A stretch of 64,000 nt of DNA from Primula veris (taxonomy: Eukaryota > Streptophyta > Magnoliopsida > Ericales > Primulaceae). Below, piece by piece: positions 1 through 12,479 of the stretch. Position 1 is the first letter of the stretch; each line of letters starts with the position of its first letter. The stretch lies in the NCBI GenBank assembly GCA_963682055.1, contig OY821751.1, positions 4,030,001-4,094,000 on the forward strand, in the 5' to 3' direction. A program made the translations under genes and the position numbers. Below the pieces are notes generated by a model, which saw only the letters and a program-made list of their open reading frames with translations, was not told the DNA's origin and did not search any database.

Positions 1-391
1 TTCTAAATAGAAGGAAATAAAAATTGTTTGATAAAAGTAACTCCGATTTGGACATACCTTTTCCACTTTCTAAGTGCATACTTGGCGGAGTTGAAAAAAA
101 TTATAATTTCATCTTACTTCCGCCCATCTGTGAAGTTCTGATAAAAGGAGTGCTTAGGATATCTTTTATTCTGGTTTAATGATTTCATGAAGCACGGTTT
201 ATAAACCCTAATGTGTTGATAAAGAATGATTATCATCTGAGTCTTTGAAATATATGTTGACTGGCTTTGGTAGATGTTATGAGAACTCTCCTTGTGGTTT
301 TTGAGTAGAGTTGTGAATCTTGTATTTAAATCTGAATATTGCATTTTTCTCTAATTGTTTTGTACTTTTGTAGTGTGATTTGAACAATAAT
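1..391 (+). promoter_or_regulatory. 5' leader region of the first gene, with a probable 5'UTR intron acceptor
   Basis: No coding sequence is convincing here. A T-rich tract ends in TTTTGTAG at about 366-373, about 20 bases before the first in-frame ATG at 392. This looks like a plant 3' splice site, so the 5'UTR of the following gene probably contains an intron whose upstream exon lies before or near the window start. The in-frame codons at 380-391 contain no ATG. This is inference from sequence only. Confidence 0.4.
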
Positions 392-1342
392 ATGGAATCT
401 AACTTGTGTGATGGAAATCACTCTGATTCAAACGTACTTTTGCCACCTCGTAAGCGTCTCCTCGCCGGATACAAGAAACAGAATTCAGATTCCAGTCCGG
501 AGCAGCCATCCACTTCTAAAAAGGGTTTTTTTGAAACCCAAATGAATGATATATTCAAAAACCCTAACTTGTCCCTGGAAGAAATAGTGAAGGAATCGAG
601 TAGGGCAGCCGAAGAGGCGGTAAAAGTGGCGGTTGCTGCTAGAGCCGTGGCTGAAGAGAAGGCTGTATTTGCAGCAAAAGCCATGTCAGGGGCGAAAAAT
701 GCTCTGGAATTAGTTGCGGATATTACCGATGAAATGTATAGTCGAGATAGGCACTTGAAGAAGAATAAAATGAAGAAACACTTGCCTGTAAATATGTTTT
801 ACAATAACCACGGAAATGGGGAAAATTGTAAAAAGGATGAGGAGCTGGCGCTTCGACTGCACCATGCAATGAACAGCTCACCGAGAATTACGAAAATCTC
901 GACGGATATGAGTATGAAGACTAACAAACATAAGAGGATTAAATCGTTGGCTAATATTGAAGGAACTAAGGCTATAAGTAATGGCAATGATGAGAGTGAA
1001 GCTGATCAGACGGATTCTGATGATTTGATTGCTAAGTTGAATGGAAATAGTTCTATAAAGATAGTTAATGGGGAGGGGGAATCGAGCCATTCGAACGGAA
1101 AAAAATTGGAACATTTGGATGAATTTTCTAGAGAGAGTAGGAAGAGAGGGAGGATGAGACAAAAGAAGTTGCCTCTAAGCATTTGTAGCGTTAGGGATTT
1201 AGCGAATAATAACGAAGAAACGAGATCAAATGGCACTTCATTGAATGATGAGACTACGGGGAAGAATAACACGTCAATGTGGAAATGCAAGACATTTAAA
1301 GCACCTCTTTGTGTAAAACAGAATAAAGTTATGGAGCCATGA
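392..1342 (+). CDS. Uncharacterised plant protein with Ala-rich helix and basic motifs (probably nuclear)
   Basis: Intronless ORF of 316 codons starting at the first ATG (392), with a TGA stop at 1340. I do not recognise a named domain. Near the N-terminus is a basic PPRKRLLAGYKKQ motif. Residues about 60-110 form a long Ala/Glu/Lys-rich amphipathic helix (many AA, EE and VA steps). Then come a KKNKMKKH basic patch and a conserved-looking segment EELALRLHHAMNSSPR near residue 160. The C-terminal half is Ser/Asn/Lys-rich and probably disordered, with further basic clusters (SRKRGRMRQKK). The basic patches suggest nuclear location. Codon use and composition are much more GC-rich than the flanks, which supports a real gene. 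Function unknown; I recall similar unnamed proteins in other plants but cannot verify this. Confidence 0.8.
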   Translation: MESNLCDGNHSDSNVLLPPRKRLLAGYKKQNSDSSPEQPSTSKKGFFETQMNDIFKNPNLSLEEIVKESSRAAEEAVKVAVAARAVAEEKAVFAAKAMSGAKNALELVADITDEMYSRDRHLKKNKMKKHLPVNMFYNNHGNGENCKKDEELALRLHHAMNSSPRITKISTDMSMKTNKHKRIKSLANIEGTKAISNGNDESEADQTDSDDLIAKLNGNSSIKIVNGEGESSHSNGKKLEHLDEFSRESRKRGRMRQKKLPLSICSVRDLANNNEETRSNGTSLNDETTGKNNTSMWKCKTFKAPLCVKQNKVMEP

Positions 1343-2929
1343 GGTTTAGGCGAGATAAAATTGATTTACGGTTTTTTTTTCATTTTTCGTTTTGGTTGTT
1401 ATACTTGTGCTTTTTTCTTTTTCACCCTTGTCAAAAGAGCTGTAATGATTCTGGAGTCAAATTCAATGTATAAGTAAATGCTCGATTTCGCTTACCTTGT
1501 ATATCACGCTTGACTGTACTTGGTGATTGCCGCCCTTACAAATTTAAGGGAGTAAGTGAATGTAAGATGTGAAATTGTAATTTTTTTCCTTAATTGATAT
1601 ATAGTGTGCTAGTGTGATTGCATTTTATCTGTTTATTTTCCTAATTATATCTTCTAGCTTAGTGATTCCGTTGATAACCTTGTAGTTGTGTAGTGCTTGG
1701 TAGTTCCTGTTTCGTTTAGCTTTCGAGTTGTTGACTTGTTGCAGTCCTATGGCATGGCCTTATTTGGTTTTTGTATTCCTAATTTACTGGAAAAAGCAGC
1801 AGCATACTAGAGTTATGGTATTGATAATGTGTCATGATGAATGATTTCACAGATTCGATGTTCTTTTTCGATTGAAAAACGCATACGGTAGCATGTTGCA
1901 TACTTGCATTTCAGTTCCGTAGCACTTGTAGGCTATTATAGCTTCGAAATGAAACGGAAAAGCAAAACATTTTGTACAATAATGTGCTTTACTCGTATTG
2001 GGAATGTCGTGCGACTCTTGTCTGCTTGGCCTTCATTTGTCCAACACTTCCATTGTTGTTTTTTTTTCCTTTCTAAACTACAGCATTTTAAGATGAGATT
2101 TGACTTCAAAAACAAGTGATGTTTCTTCATCATCGCTAGTCTTTGTGAATCCAATTTTGTCACTTGGTTTACTGTTTGCATCATATATTTGAAGTTAAAA
2201 TACTCTGGACAATTAAAGCGAATCCACATTGGTATTTTGAAAAATGCCATCGATATCGATTTTCGGGAAGCCTCATGATCATACAACATGTAGGTTTTTG
2301 AGTCTTCGATTTATCTTTATCCCACTTTAAGAATAATAGGACACATGCATCTCACCTGTCTGTTGAAAATTTCCGGAAAGGTAAGTGTTTCGTATTAAGA
2401 CCACGATCGCGGTGAGGAGTGATTCTGACCCCCTATTTTTTACAAATAATTTTTCACTGCCTTATAAAACCAGTGAATCAGTGACAAAGTTACCAAGTTT
2501 TATTACTTTTACCGTACATAATTTCCCAAAGAATGCCCAAAATCATCATTGGTAATGTGATGGGAATAGGCCATATGGGCCACTTTAGAAGTTATTATCT
2601 CATCCACTTGCACATTTTGGCCTTTCAGTTACAAAATGATTAATTTATGGGACCACTATAGCTTTACATGACAAGAATTGCTTGTCATCACACTAATTCT
2701 CTTTCATAGATCCAGATCCAAAAAAAAAATCTTTCATGAAAGTACTAATGTTGGTGTGATGACATGACATGTATATTTTTTACACAAATAGAAATTAAAT
2801 TATTGAAAGATTTCCACCTTTTTCTAAAATTAATCTCTAAAAAGTAAATAGAAGAAGGAAAAGGTGTGATATAAAAGAATATTATAGTACTAAACTAAGC
2901 ATATGATACACTAGTAATCGTCTCTCACG

Positions 2930-3225
2930 CGTTACGTGTACGGTACGTAATACAATAAAAATATAAAAAATATGTATAATTATAATAAAATTAAATATGT
3001 AGATAATAAAAAAAATAAAATAACGTAGTTTAAGATTTAAAAGAATTTTTGTTTGTTAAAGAGGGATAAATAGTTTTATTAGTTTTTATTTTTTTTATTT
3101 TTATGCGAGTATGGTATTATTATAATTAATATAAAGGTGTATAAATATTTTTATAAAAAATTAGTTAAATTGGACCGTCTCATTTGATTTGTGTTGATTT
3201 ATTATAATAGAATGACGAAGAAATA
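2930..3225 (+). repeat. Dispersed AT-rich repeat, copy 1
   Basis: Very AT-rich segment that runs from near CTCACGCGTTACGTG to TTATTATAATAGAATGAC. A recognisable reverse-complement copy lies at about 51990-52260, with the same order of blocks (ATTACGCGTCAC, the A/T-rich middle, GTATAAAGGTG-like, AAATGAGAC, TTCTATTATAATAAG). Two copies in opposite orientation indicate a dispersed non-autonomous element. Ends are approximate. Confidence 0.5.
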
Positions 3226-4483
3226 CAATTAAATGTGATCATAGTAACCTACTATCTGAATGGAGCCACTTCTAGGTATAACTTAGCTTAAGTATGTTTA
3301 ATAAGCATAATAAAGTACTTTTATAAAGCTAAAATTAAAGTGATATATAGATAACCCCTTGTTAAACATAGTACAATTTAATTACTTGCAACTTCCGTTT
3401 ATTCTTTCTCGGTACTTCTTTAAACCAAGTTGGTGCATTGATTTTGTCTAATTAGTTTTTGACTATGAAAGTTTAATTAGAGAAATTTTATGTTTAATAT
3501 AATATCCAACTATCATATCAATAGGAAATCAGTTGATGAGCTTTGTTTTCAACATTTTTATGTCTGTTATTTTCGTTATAAGCAAATTAAGCTTAAATAT
3601 TTATAATCTTTATAACACGACCAATCCACGACTATCATTTAGCGTCAGTTGGTTCGGTACCATTCAACATAGTTCCATCTCGAACTGTGTTGAATTTGCT
3701 GTAATCGGAGAGCCATTGGAACAGATTAAAAAATATTTTGAGAAAACTCAAAAGCAAGCGAAAGTTGCAATATCCAAACATTTGCGATATGAAAATTTCT
3801 TGACTATTCCACCGAAAACGGCAATCAACAATTTTAAAAACTGTTTTCTTTCTGTTGTGTTTATTTTCTGTTGTACTGTCATTTCCCGGTATATATTCAT
3901 AATTTCATGTATGTATCAATTTACAAGGTAACTTCATACATTGTTTACTGCATCAGAAAACACCGGTAACTTGGATAAATTTCTACTACGCTGGAGAATT
4001 TTGATGTTTGCCCCACAGCAAAAACTCCCTTTTTTAATTTCGATACAAATTGCTAAGGTACCAGATTAATCCCTTTTTGCTACGATTAGTTTGCTAATTT
4101 TGTTTAAGTATTTTAAGATATGATATTTTCTATTTCTTGATAATCATTCATTTTTCTCAGCATGTCAAAAAATCTAGAACATATTCATAATAAAGCAGAT
4201 AAATTATTTTGTTGCCAAGTTTATTGCTTTTAATATTTTACTTTGGAATAATCACTGTTGAATACAATTACATGGTCTGTTCATTGATTCTAGTTTTTTT
4301 GGTTGTTCACTGAGCTCTCGTGAAGTTGAACTCGGTTAAATTTAAGTTACTTTTTCCTTTGCTTTAACAATCTCACTGTAGTAGAGTTTTCAAGTTTGGG
4401 CAAAAAAATGGTCCTGAAAAGTAACGTGGATGAATATTATTTTCTTGTGTGCTACAGAAACTCTTGTGCAAAACGTGAGTGTT

Positions 4484-4622
4484 TATTTAGACTATGGCCT
4501 AATCTGCAACTTGTAAGCTCAATTATTTTGCATAAAATTCAAAGCCCTTTTGGTTGACCATGTTTCTTTGGATTTTGGCCTTAAAAAGCTACAAGTTTTA
4601 AGATTAGGCCATAGTCTAAATA
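4484..4622. mobile_element. Short MITE with perfect 22-bp terminal inverted repeats
   Basis: The first 22 bases (4484-4505, beginning TATTTAGACTATGGCC) are the exact reverse complement of the last 22 (4601-4622). The interior is only about 95 bp. Outer target-site duplication is not clear. Non-coding. The superfamily cannot be decided from the TIR alone. Confidence 0.65.
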
Positions 4623-5184
4623 TTTTAGCTGAAAAGCTGCAACAAAACAAGCCTTATATGTCTAGATTTCGGGATGATTTAAAATTGATATACAGGTACC
4701 AAGGGTTCTCGGTCAGTAAAGTTTGAAACATAACGTTCTCTGCGTACGTTGTTAGAGATGAATCCAATAGGAGTTCGAGTGGGTAAAGTTTGAAAGTACA
4801 ATTTGGATTGTTGGATGTCGACGGTTTAAGGAAGCGTTTAACATAAATGTAGAGTTGTACAGAATTTGCAAAATCGGTTCTAATGCCTTTTTACACCCTG
4901 GGAAACGTCTTTAGCCCCTTTGAAGGAACAATCTTTTTTTGTTCCATTTTTAATAACTTGAAAACAGTAGAGAATGAGAAGCAACTTCTCCTCACAATTT
5001 AAAAAGGATTATAAGCCAAGCTAAAAGGGAAAAGAGTTTCAATCATTTGATGGTGTTGATAAAATTGGGTGACGGGCAAATTCAAGACCGAAAAAGTTGC
5101 CTGCAATTGTAGCTTTAGTGATCCATTAATTATGCCGGTAAATGTATGCGTAATATAGTACTTGCCTGCCAGTACCGGACAACT

Positions 5185-5345
5185 TGTACTTGAATGGTGG
5201 TGGTTTTTATTTCTTAAAAGCTCAGCTTCTATGGATTTTGGCTGAAAAGCTAGAACCTTCAAGTGTGATGAACCTAGTTTTTTTTTCCTTGCTAAAAACT
5301 AAAAGATCCAGCTTATTTGCTTTAAAGCTGCAAACAAGCAAGCCC
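5185..5345. mobile_element. Harbinger-type MITE, degenerate
   Basis: Belongs to a family seen several times in the window. The interior has repeated AGCTT/AAGCT words (AAAAGCTCAGCTTCT, GATCCAGCTTATTTGC), and the right end is CAAACAAGCAAGCCC, complementary to the GGGCTTGTTTG type of terminus. Ends are approximate. Confidence 0.4.
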
Positions 5346-6568
5346 AACATGTCCCATGGAAATATAAACTGTTATTTCTCAGCCAAAATTAAAATCTTTA
5401 GCCATTCCCATTTTGAATCTAGGTGTTATAAATCTGTTGAGACAATTCTAGCTTATCCTTCAATTTGCAGGTCTAACTATGTTCTTGAATTCCATCCGTG
5501 TTGGCATATGCCAGTTTTGAGAAAAATCTACGGAAACAAGAAAACTTACATTTAAAGGAAACATAGTCGAACTTACCGGAAAAAAAAGAAACATATTCAA
5601 ATACATTTTCAGGAAAGATCTCACCTACAAATCATGTGCTACTAAATCCTGAACAATTGAGTAAAAAAGGGTAAAAAAATGCAAAAAATTGTCTGATATT
5701 AGGCCTTTCTCAATGTTGTAGCAAGCCTTAACTTGAGCTAAAAAACAAAAGAAGAACATCCATTATGGTGTATAAATATTACGTAATTTACTTTGTTTGT
5801 GTATTTAGTCAACTGATTAGCAGTGCACATTCTATATTGAAGGGGAATTTTTATAATAAATAAAATTGGCAACACCTGTAATCTCAATACAAAAAAAAAT
5901 TGGCAGTGCACATTCTGACTAAATGATTTTCTTGAAACCAGCCCTATATACAAAAAAAACACCTAAATACTAAAATACAGTCTGGTCCCCTCAGTTCCTG
6001 TTTATTTGATATTAGTAGCTGTCATATAAGTTGTGGATCAGTATATCAGATGAAGGTAGTTAACAGAAAACGGATACTGCACCGAAGTCTGTTTTGACAT
6101 CATCCAAAAATTTAACCTTATAACACAAATCAGTAAGACAGAGGATAAAAGGAATCGGAACAACTAATAATTGCTGTGTTTATTCAAAGTACATTACAAA
6201 ATTGCACGAGTAACCTCGTTATTCAAAATTTATCTATACAAAATAAATCCCAAACCTATACTTCTTTTCAGTATTTCATAGCTTTACCTTATACCTATTC
6301 TACTCCGCAGGAAAAAACAAATCTTGCTTGCAGACTGAACAAACTTACAAACTACACACAAAAAAAAAATAAAAAATGATTGGCATGCATCATTATGTAT
6401 ATACATAATAAGATGTCAACGGCCTGATCTTGAGTAGCAGTTTCATACTCATTGAGCACTTCGATGGTCGTTTTTATTCGAATGAGCGGATAAGGACTGG
6501 GAATCTGCCACCGATATTACATAAAAAAACAAAATATGCTTACCTACTATCACTCAATACAAAAACTA

Positions 6569-6693
6569 AAGCCTTGTTTGGTTGCTTTTATTTTTATAAC
6601 CTAGACTGTATTTGAAAAACTAAACACAGCTCTTTTTTCAACCCAAAAAAATGTAGCTTATTTTCTTAAAAATTCCATAACCAAGCAAGCCCT
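6569..6693. mobile_element. Harbinger-type MITE
   Basis: Left end AAGCCTTGTTTGGTTGC and right end ATAACCAAGCAAGCCCT are imperfect inverted repeats of the GGCTTGTTTGGTT type common in plant Tourist/Harbinger MITEs. About 125 bp, non-coding, just past the 3' end of the PP2C coding region and possibly inside its 3'UTR. Confidence 0.55.
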
Positions 6694-6698
6694 ATACA

Positions 6699-9600
6699 TT
6701 AAACATCACCCAAGACCCCTTTAAGAAGATCCAACCCTTCAGCCGAAATACTCCTCCTCCTATGTGATTTTGGTAACTCAATTTTAACTGGTGGATCCGA
6801 TGAAAAACAAACCACGATCACGGTCAGATTATCACAACTATTTCTCATCAACGCCTCTTTAACAAGCGATTTTGAACACAACTCTGGATCATTATGAGCC
6901 ATAAGCTCTCTCCTAACCATAGTAACCGCACATTGGCTACTCATCACATCCCAAAGGCCATCACAACCCATAATTAGAAACTCGTCTTCTTCGCATAAAG
7001 TAATTTCTTCTAGCTCAGGTTCAGAGCTTAAGGGGTAAAGTTGTCCTTTTGGACCTTTTAGGTGCCAATCACCGAGGGCACGTGCGACCGAGAGTTGACC
7101 GTTTAGGTAACCATCATAGATTACTCCACCTAGTTTTTCGATTCTTATTTTTTCAGATGTGGAATTTGGTTTGTGGTCTTTGGATAGTTCGATTGCTCTT
7201 CCTCGTTTTCCAAGCACAGCTCTTGAGTCCCCCGCATTTGCAATAAGCATGGTACTGCAATCAGTGGAAAAAGCAGAAATGCTATTTTCGTAAGGTGAGC
7301 AAAGTGCTATAATTGATTTCTTTTTTTAAAGATCTATATAGTAACTGTTTTATTTTATTTTCTTTGCTTATACTATCTTATGTCCCCAAGTTCTCACTGC
7401 AATATCCCATAAATGGATAAAGTTTCATACTCATCTGTCGCTAGATAATCGTGTAACTCTCAGAAACCAAGTTCTTAAGATGTAAATCATGGAATTTACT
7501 AATCAGAATTACAAATATGACCTTTTTTAAGTCAGAACTCAGATCACATATAATCCTTCTTTATTCACGTTTTAAACAGAAGGCGTCAAAATGAACTATA
7601 AAGACTTTAAATGTGAGCCAGCGGGATCCAATTTAAATGGGTGTGTACTTCAAAAAAATATATAAGTTAGAGAAAATGGTCAATTCAAATTAAAGGATTT
7701 TAACAGATGAAACCGAATCGGCGAAACTATAAAGTTACGAAACGCTACAGATACAGGATTTAAATATGTACGTAAGTGTGTGGGAGGAACTAGGTGCCAA
7801 GTAAACCGGGTTATAAACCACCCCCATATTGATTTTTTTTTTAAATTTTCTGCCATATGCGGAATATAGGCTTTTAGTGTCCCCATAACATCAAAAGAAA
7901 ATGTCCGCGAAAAGTTTGGTCCCCCCCATATGCAGATCCTTGGTTCCGCCACTGCATAAATGATATGACGTGACGGAGGCTATTAAGTAACATTTCCATA
8001 CTTATGAGTGTCTTTACGTAATGTATGTGAACTAGGTTACATACCTATGACATAATCACTCGAAAGGAAAAAGGAGATTAAATCTACATTATACTGAAGA
8101 ATGGAAGAAAGAAAACATATCAACAATGAACTTAAGTCTCATTCAAATCTTCGAAAACTGCTCCATTAGCTTAAAGTTCTAGACAACAAAGTAGACCAAA
8201 AGTCCTTATTTACACAGACCCAAAAAAAATGCACGGATGAGGTGTGAGTATCTCGCAATATAGAGCACATCTGATGATGACAGTAAAAGAATTATAAGAG
8301 TGAAATAGGTTTATTTTCTTACCGTCCTAATATAAGGCATGTAAGAGCAGTGGTTCCAGACGATTTATCAAGAGCTTTAGCATCTGCTATTGCATGGTCA
8401 GCTTTCACAAAAGCATTTCTGATAGACCTTCTTACCCTTGTAGGAAAATCACTGTCATCGATGATAAGCCTAAGGATGTTCTTTTTGGTGAATACCGCAG
8501 CATCTACACCACCATGCCCATCAAATACCTGGAAAATGGATACCAAAAGCTTATTTATATAACTTAGAGCTTGTGATAAATCCTTTGTTTTTTATGATGT
8601 TCAACCTATTTTATATGTTTGTAGGGAACTAGAGTGAAGTTTTAATATAAAAAATAAGCTTTTTCTCCATATTTAAGGATATAGAAAATCATCACTAAGT
8701 GGCTAATGGAAGACTTAGTTCTCAATTAGTCACAACTCACAAAGAAAAACTTGCTTCTCATTTAGTGTTACTTTTGATGGGAACAAAATTTTAAAAATCC
8801 ATCGTCTATTGATGAATTATTCAGTAAACTGATTTTTCGTTGACATTTTACTCAATAATCTGATTTTCACTTTGATGGGCATAGACTTCAATAGACTATT
8901 TTTTTATGGACATACTGCGTTTAAACGAGTGATCCACAACAACGAAAAGTTATCTAATCAATGCACTTATATTCATAATTTTCAGATTTAACGGGCTATA
9001 ATACCCTTCAAAAAAAACCTGAATATGCTTTAATGATATTACTGTTTAATATATATATATATATATTTTTTTTTTTATAAGATTTAAAAAAAAAAAATTA
9101 AACAGTACCACAAAATGGGAATGAAAACTTTTCATATCACTTGATGAAAAACAACTCCAAATTTTGTCACCTTAATGGGAATTACTGAATTAAATGACGC
9201 ACCCCATAAAATGCAGCAGGAGAAGGGAAGTCTGAAGGTGCACCGAGGTGTTGATGAATATTATCCACACATAAAAACTCATCCTCCATTGAGGTTTTTG
9301 GTCCTATCTCCGACCAACTTCCTGAGCGGAAAACGGGTAAAAAACCATGATTTTCACTTGGTGACGACAAGCCAATTACACCAACTGTTTCCTATAAAAA
9401 AGATTAGTTGAATAAGACAAGATTAGTCAGATTAAGCAATTCAGCTGGATTTAAATAGCTCGAGAAATAAGCTAGGTCCATTCAACTTATATTTTCTGAA
9501 TACGTCAGCTCTAAACCCATAAATGCTCCACTTTTATGCTGCATTTTAGCTGGTCAGACGAAGAGGGCCCCTTTTAGCGAAAAATTTAAAGACCTGAGCT

Positions 9601-11715
9601 TAAAAGCTGCAACCAACTAAGCACTAGCTTTTAAGCAAATAAACTGGATTTCTCGAATTTGTACAGAGTTGGGTTCTTCCAGCTTAAAGCTTCTAACATT
9701 TTCAGGCCAAATAACCAGAAAAAAGCTAAAAAGCTGCTAAACTAAATGGAGTCCAGCTTTTTATCGAACAAAATGCAACAAGGCCATACCTCTGCTTTTA
9801 AAAAGCCATCAAAACTGCGGTAGTTTTTTCTTTGGTTACTAACTTATTTGAGAGCAAATAAAAATTATAACACTTGTTCTTCATATTAATGTATGGAGAA
9901 TAAGAAACAACCGGAGGGTATATATGCCAATTAATAATATAATATTAAAAATGTTTCAAGACAAGAAACTTATTTTCTATTTGCGAGCTGAACCCACCAA
10001 CAAAATTAAATGACTATGATTGGCTATTGAGCCTTTTGCAAAGAAAAATTATATGACAAGAAACTTGAAGAGCTTGAAGTTGAACAAGATACAACTTCAG
10101 GGATATGCCAATAATTTGCATATTGATTATAGAACATAAGCGAATGTGTAGAAAAAGTTCTAGTATTTTTTGTTTACAATGATGAGCTGAGCTGAAGACA
10201 ATATAACTGAAGTAATGAACCATTTACAATAGCCCCACCAGGTACAGAAAAACTAAATCAAGTGCTAAGATTTTTTTTTCTCGTTTGCAACGGTTATAGT
10301 TACAACTCAACTTTCTCAGGGGTGGAAACAAAAGTTAGTCAAAGTATTATTCTATCTTATGATCTGACGTTCAAAGCTCCAAAACAGCCCCACTACATCA
10401 CCCGAAAAACGTTGCGCCTTGATCTGTTTAAACTTAAACGCTCTATATGGGTTACTTTTTACTCACACCACCAGCTTAGATTTGAATCCTACTACCGGGA
10501 TAAAAAAAAAGAAACATTTTGAAAGATGTAGAACAAAAACTGACTAATTAAATGGTAAAAAAATAAATTAACAAGATGGTTCTTAAAAACCATAATGTAG
10601 TCTACAACCAGATCCTTGTTTAAGTCCCTTGAGCTGTTTTAAAGATCTAACCGGCGGCATCCGGTTAAAGAACATTTTGAAAGATAAAAATCGACTAATC
10701 AAATCAATATATAGATAGATTTTACTGGTAAAATAAATTAAGAATTTGGACACAAAAACTGAAAACTTGAGAATTTGGATATATTACAGCGTGATCTCAG
10801 TCCTTTTGATCCATGTACATTGTAAAGTACCTAACTAAAAACGTGTAAGTTACAAAAACGGCTAAACAAAACCCATGTTTTGATTACAAATTGGTGTACT
10901 AAAATCACCAAAATAATGTAACATATCCGTCATCGTTGCTAACTTTTCCTGGATTGGTGTCTAAAATTGAAACCTAACAAACGTAATTGCAACCGACCCA
11001 AGATGTATCGATTGCTTTGCTAATTGTACATGGATTGTCGATAAATCCAACGCCCGAAAACATAATTGACCCAAAACACAACATAATCGAACCAATTGCA
11101 TTTTTTTCGTAGATTGGTGTATAAACCAGAAATCTAACAAACAAAAGCACAATTATCCCAAATAGCACAATAATGCCATGTGCACAACTTAAAAGCTAGA
11201 TTCATACACAGCAATGTATAGCATAGGGTGATATAAATATAGTCATCTATGAACATGTGGTGCACTTCATGGCACATCTAAGCATGGGTATGAATCTGGT
11301 TTTTGAGCTGTGTACATAACATTATTGCAAATATGCCAACTAACCAAACACATGCTATGATCACAAATCGGTATACTAAATTGCCAAAAATGTAACACAA
11401 CCTTCATCATTGCAAATTTCTCACAGATTGGTGCATAAAACCGTAATCTAACGAACAAAAACGCAATAACGTCATATGTTAACTAACCAATTCAGATCTA
11501 ACACAAGAAACGCATAAAGTCAAACATTAACTAACCAATTCGGACATGCCCGCGAGCATAGCATGACTCATGCTATGCCTCATCACTGACAAGTTCCTCG
11601 GTGGCTTCGCAGCCTTTGCTTGGCTCGAATTATCCGGTGTTTCGGGGTCACTATCTCCGCTCACATACGACCCGTCTTCTAAACAATGCTGTGTCGTTTC
11701 AGTTCCCGGAGCCAT
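6699..11715 (-). CDS. PP2C-type Ser/Thr protein phosphatase, four exons
   Basis: Exons, in transcript order on the minus strand: 11715-11536, 9391-9203, 8528-8323, 7254-6699. All junctions are GT-AG and in phase, giving 376 aa. This metal-dependent phosphatase removes phosphate from Ser/Thr. Motifs seen: [18 protein letters not shown] (N-terminal acidic metal ligand), VFDGHGG at the start of exon 3, [18 protein letters not shown] across the last junction, GCDGLWDV, and [10 protein letters not shown] with the final metal-binding Asp. All catalytic acids are present, so it should be active. The roughly 75-residue N-terminus is Ser/Pro-rich with no membrane segment. Length and the FxSGxxxxIGxxxxMED region fit plant PP2Cs of the Arabidopsis DBP1/PP2CG1/At3g62260 type; the exact subgroup is inference. 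The start is the only ATG that opens exon 1. Introns 1 and 3 carry repeats. Confidence 0.93.
7255..8322 (-). repeat. PP2C intron 3 with a transposon-derived segment
   Basis: The intron is bounded by GT at 8322-8321 and AG at 7256-7255. Its middle (about 7610-7970) contains a dispersed-repeat signature: on the minus strand CAGTGGCGGAACCAAGG followed by CATATGGGGGGGACC. I recognise this as a common plant repeat end type. The 90-codon open frame inside (7680-7952) is judged to be repeat sequence, not a gene. Confidence 0.4.
9560..9790. mobile_element. Harbinger-type MITE cluster in PP2C intron 1
   Basis: Repeated AGCTTAAAAGCTGCAACCAAC and TAAAAAGCTGCTAAAC words ending in GCAACAAGGCC. These are the same word family as the MITEs at 5185, 45018 and 47137. 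Probably one or two degenerate nested copies. Non-coding; ends approximate. Confidence 0.35.
10860..11500. repeat. Degenerate duplicated segment in PP2C intron 1
   Basis: Blocks such as TACTAAAATCACCAAAATAA...GTAACATATCCGTCATC (about 10895) recur as TACTAAATTGCCAAAAATG...TAACACAACCTTCATC (about 11375), an offset near 480 bp. A GATTGGTGTATAAA-type block occurs three times (about 10953, 11113 and 11428). It lies just downstream of exon 1. Confidence 0.45.
11171..11325. mobile_element. Foldback MITE in PP2C intron 1
   Basis: Left arm TAATGCCATGTGCACAAC...CTAGATTCATAC is an imperfect inverted repeat of the right arm GGTATGAATCTGG...GTGTACATAACATTA. Arms are about 37 bp with a 75-bp interior. Non-coding. 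Confidence 0.5.
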
Positions 11716-11834
11716 CTTAATTCTCCTAAATCAATCCCAATTCAACTAAATTTATGAATATTTGGAAAAGTTCCTTTTTTCCCCCTACAAATCTTACAAT
11801 TACTCATTTAGGCATTTTATTAAACACATAAAGG

Positions 11835-12100
11835 GATTTTCCAGCTATACCAATGTAACACATATCAAGATCCAATCTTTTGTAGCAAATTATCAAAAAT
11901 ATTGCAATTTTATTCACTCATTGAGGCAAATATCAGCTATACCAATAAAACCCATTTTAAAGATCCAATCTTTTATAGCAAATTATCAAAACAATTCTTT
12001 TTTCCCCTTAAAATATTGCATTTTTTTTTCACTTATTGAGGCAAATATCAGCTATACTAATAGAACCCATTTTTAAAGATCCAATCTTTTGTGGATAAAA
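11835..12100. repeat. Three tandem copies of a ~100-bp unit upstream of PP2C
   Basis: Three consecutive copies contain CAGCTATACCAAT/CAGCTATACTAAT, GATCCAATCTTTTGTAGC, AAATTATCAAAA and TTGAGGCAAATATCAGC, with a period of about 95-113 bp. The array starts about 120 bp before the PP2C start codon in transcript sense, so it lies in the 5'UTR or core promoter. Confidence 0.7.
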
Positions 12101-12479
12101 CACATTATCTTTCATTTTTTTACAAGAAATAAACAAACCCACATGTTGAGGCATTTAAAATAACACCAAAATAAATTTTACTTTAGTTTTTTTTTGTAAG
12201 ATTTAATTAAATAAATGGCGAAATAAAATGAAATGTTAGTTAGTAGGAAATGGAGGACCGTTGAGAGTGGGTTTGGGAGTTGAATGATACGTGGCTATTG
12301 TTAATTGTTGACACGTGTCACTTTTTTATTTTATTTTTTTAATTTTCTGATTTAGCTTTTATTTGTTAAAAAAGGTAGACACTTTTGTCTTATTTATTTT
12401 GGTCTCCACTTGTCAAGTTGGTAACTTCTACTATTTTGTTTTAGGATTTAATCAAGCAAATAGCCACAAACATCGGTCT

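Larger units (their letters stand above)
1343..6698. other. Gene-free interval between the first gene and the PP2C gene
   Basis: After the 3'UTR of the first gene (to about 1600) I see no supportable gene. The interval holds an AT-rich repeat (2930-3225), a short perfect-TIR MITE (4484-4622), two Harbinger-type MITEs (about 5185-5345 and 6569-6693) and AT-rich filler. The longest open frame (3533-3931) has no recognisable domain. The PP2C 3'UTR probably occupies part of 6400-6698. Confidence 0.6.

Noticed and set aside
878..1290. Several minus-strand open frames opposite the first gene
   Set aside because: They are shadows of the plus-strand gene, which has coding-like composition and a sensible protein.
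3533..3931. 132-codon open frame in AT-rich DNA
   Set aside because: No recognisable domain, low-complexity hydrophobic ends, no promoter or splice context. Probably chance or old repeat.
7680..7952. 90-codon minus-strand frame in PP2C intron 3
   Set aside because: Lies in a dispersed repeat with a known-type end sequence; not joined to the PP2C exons.
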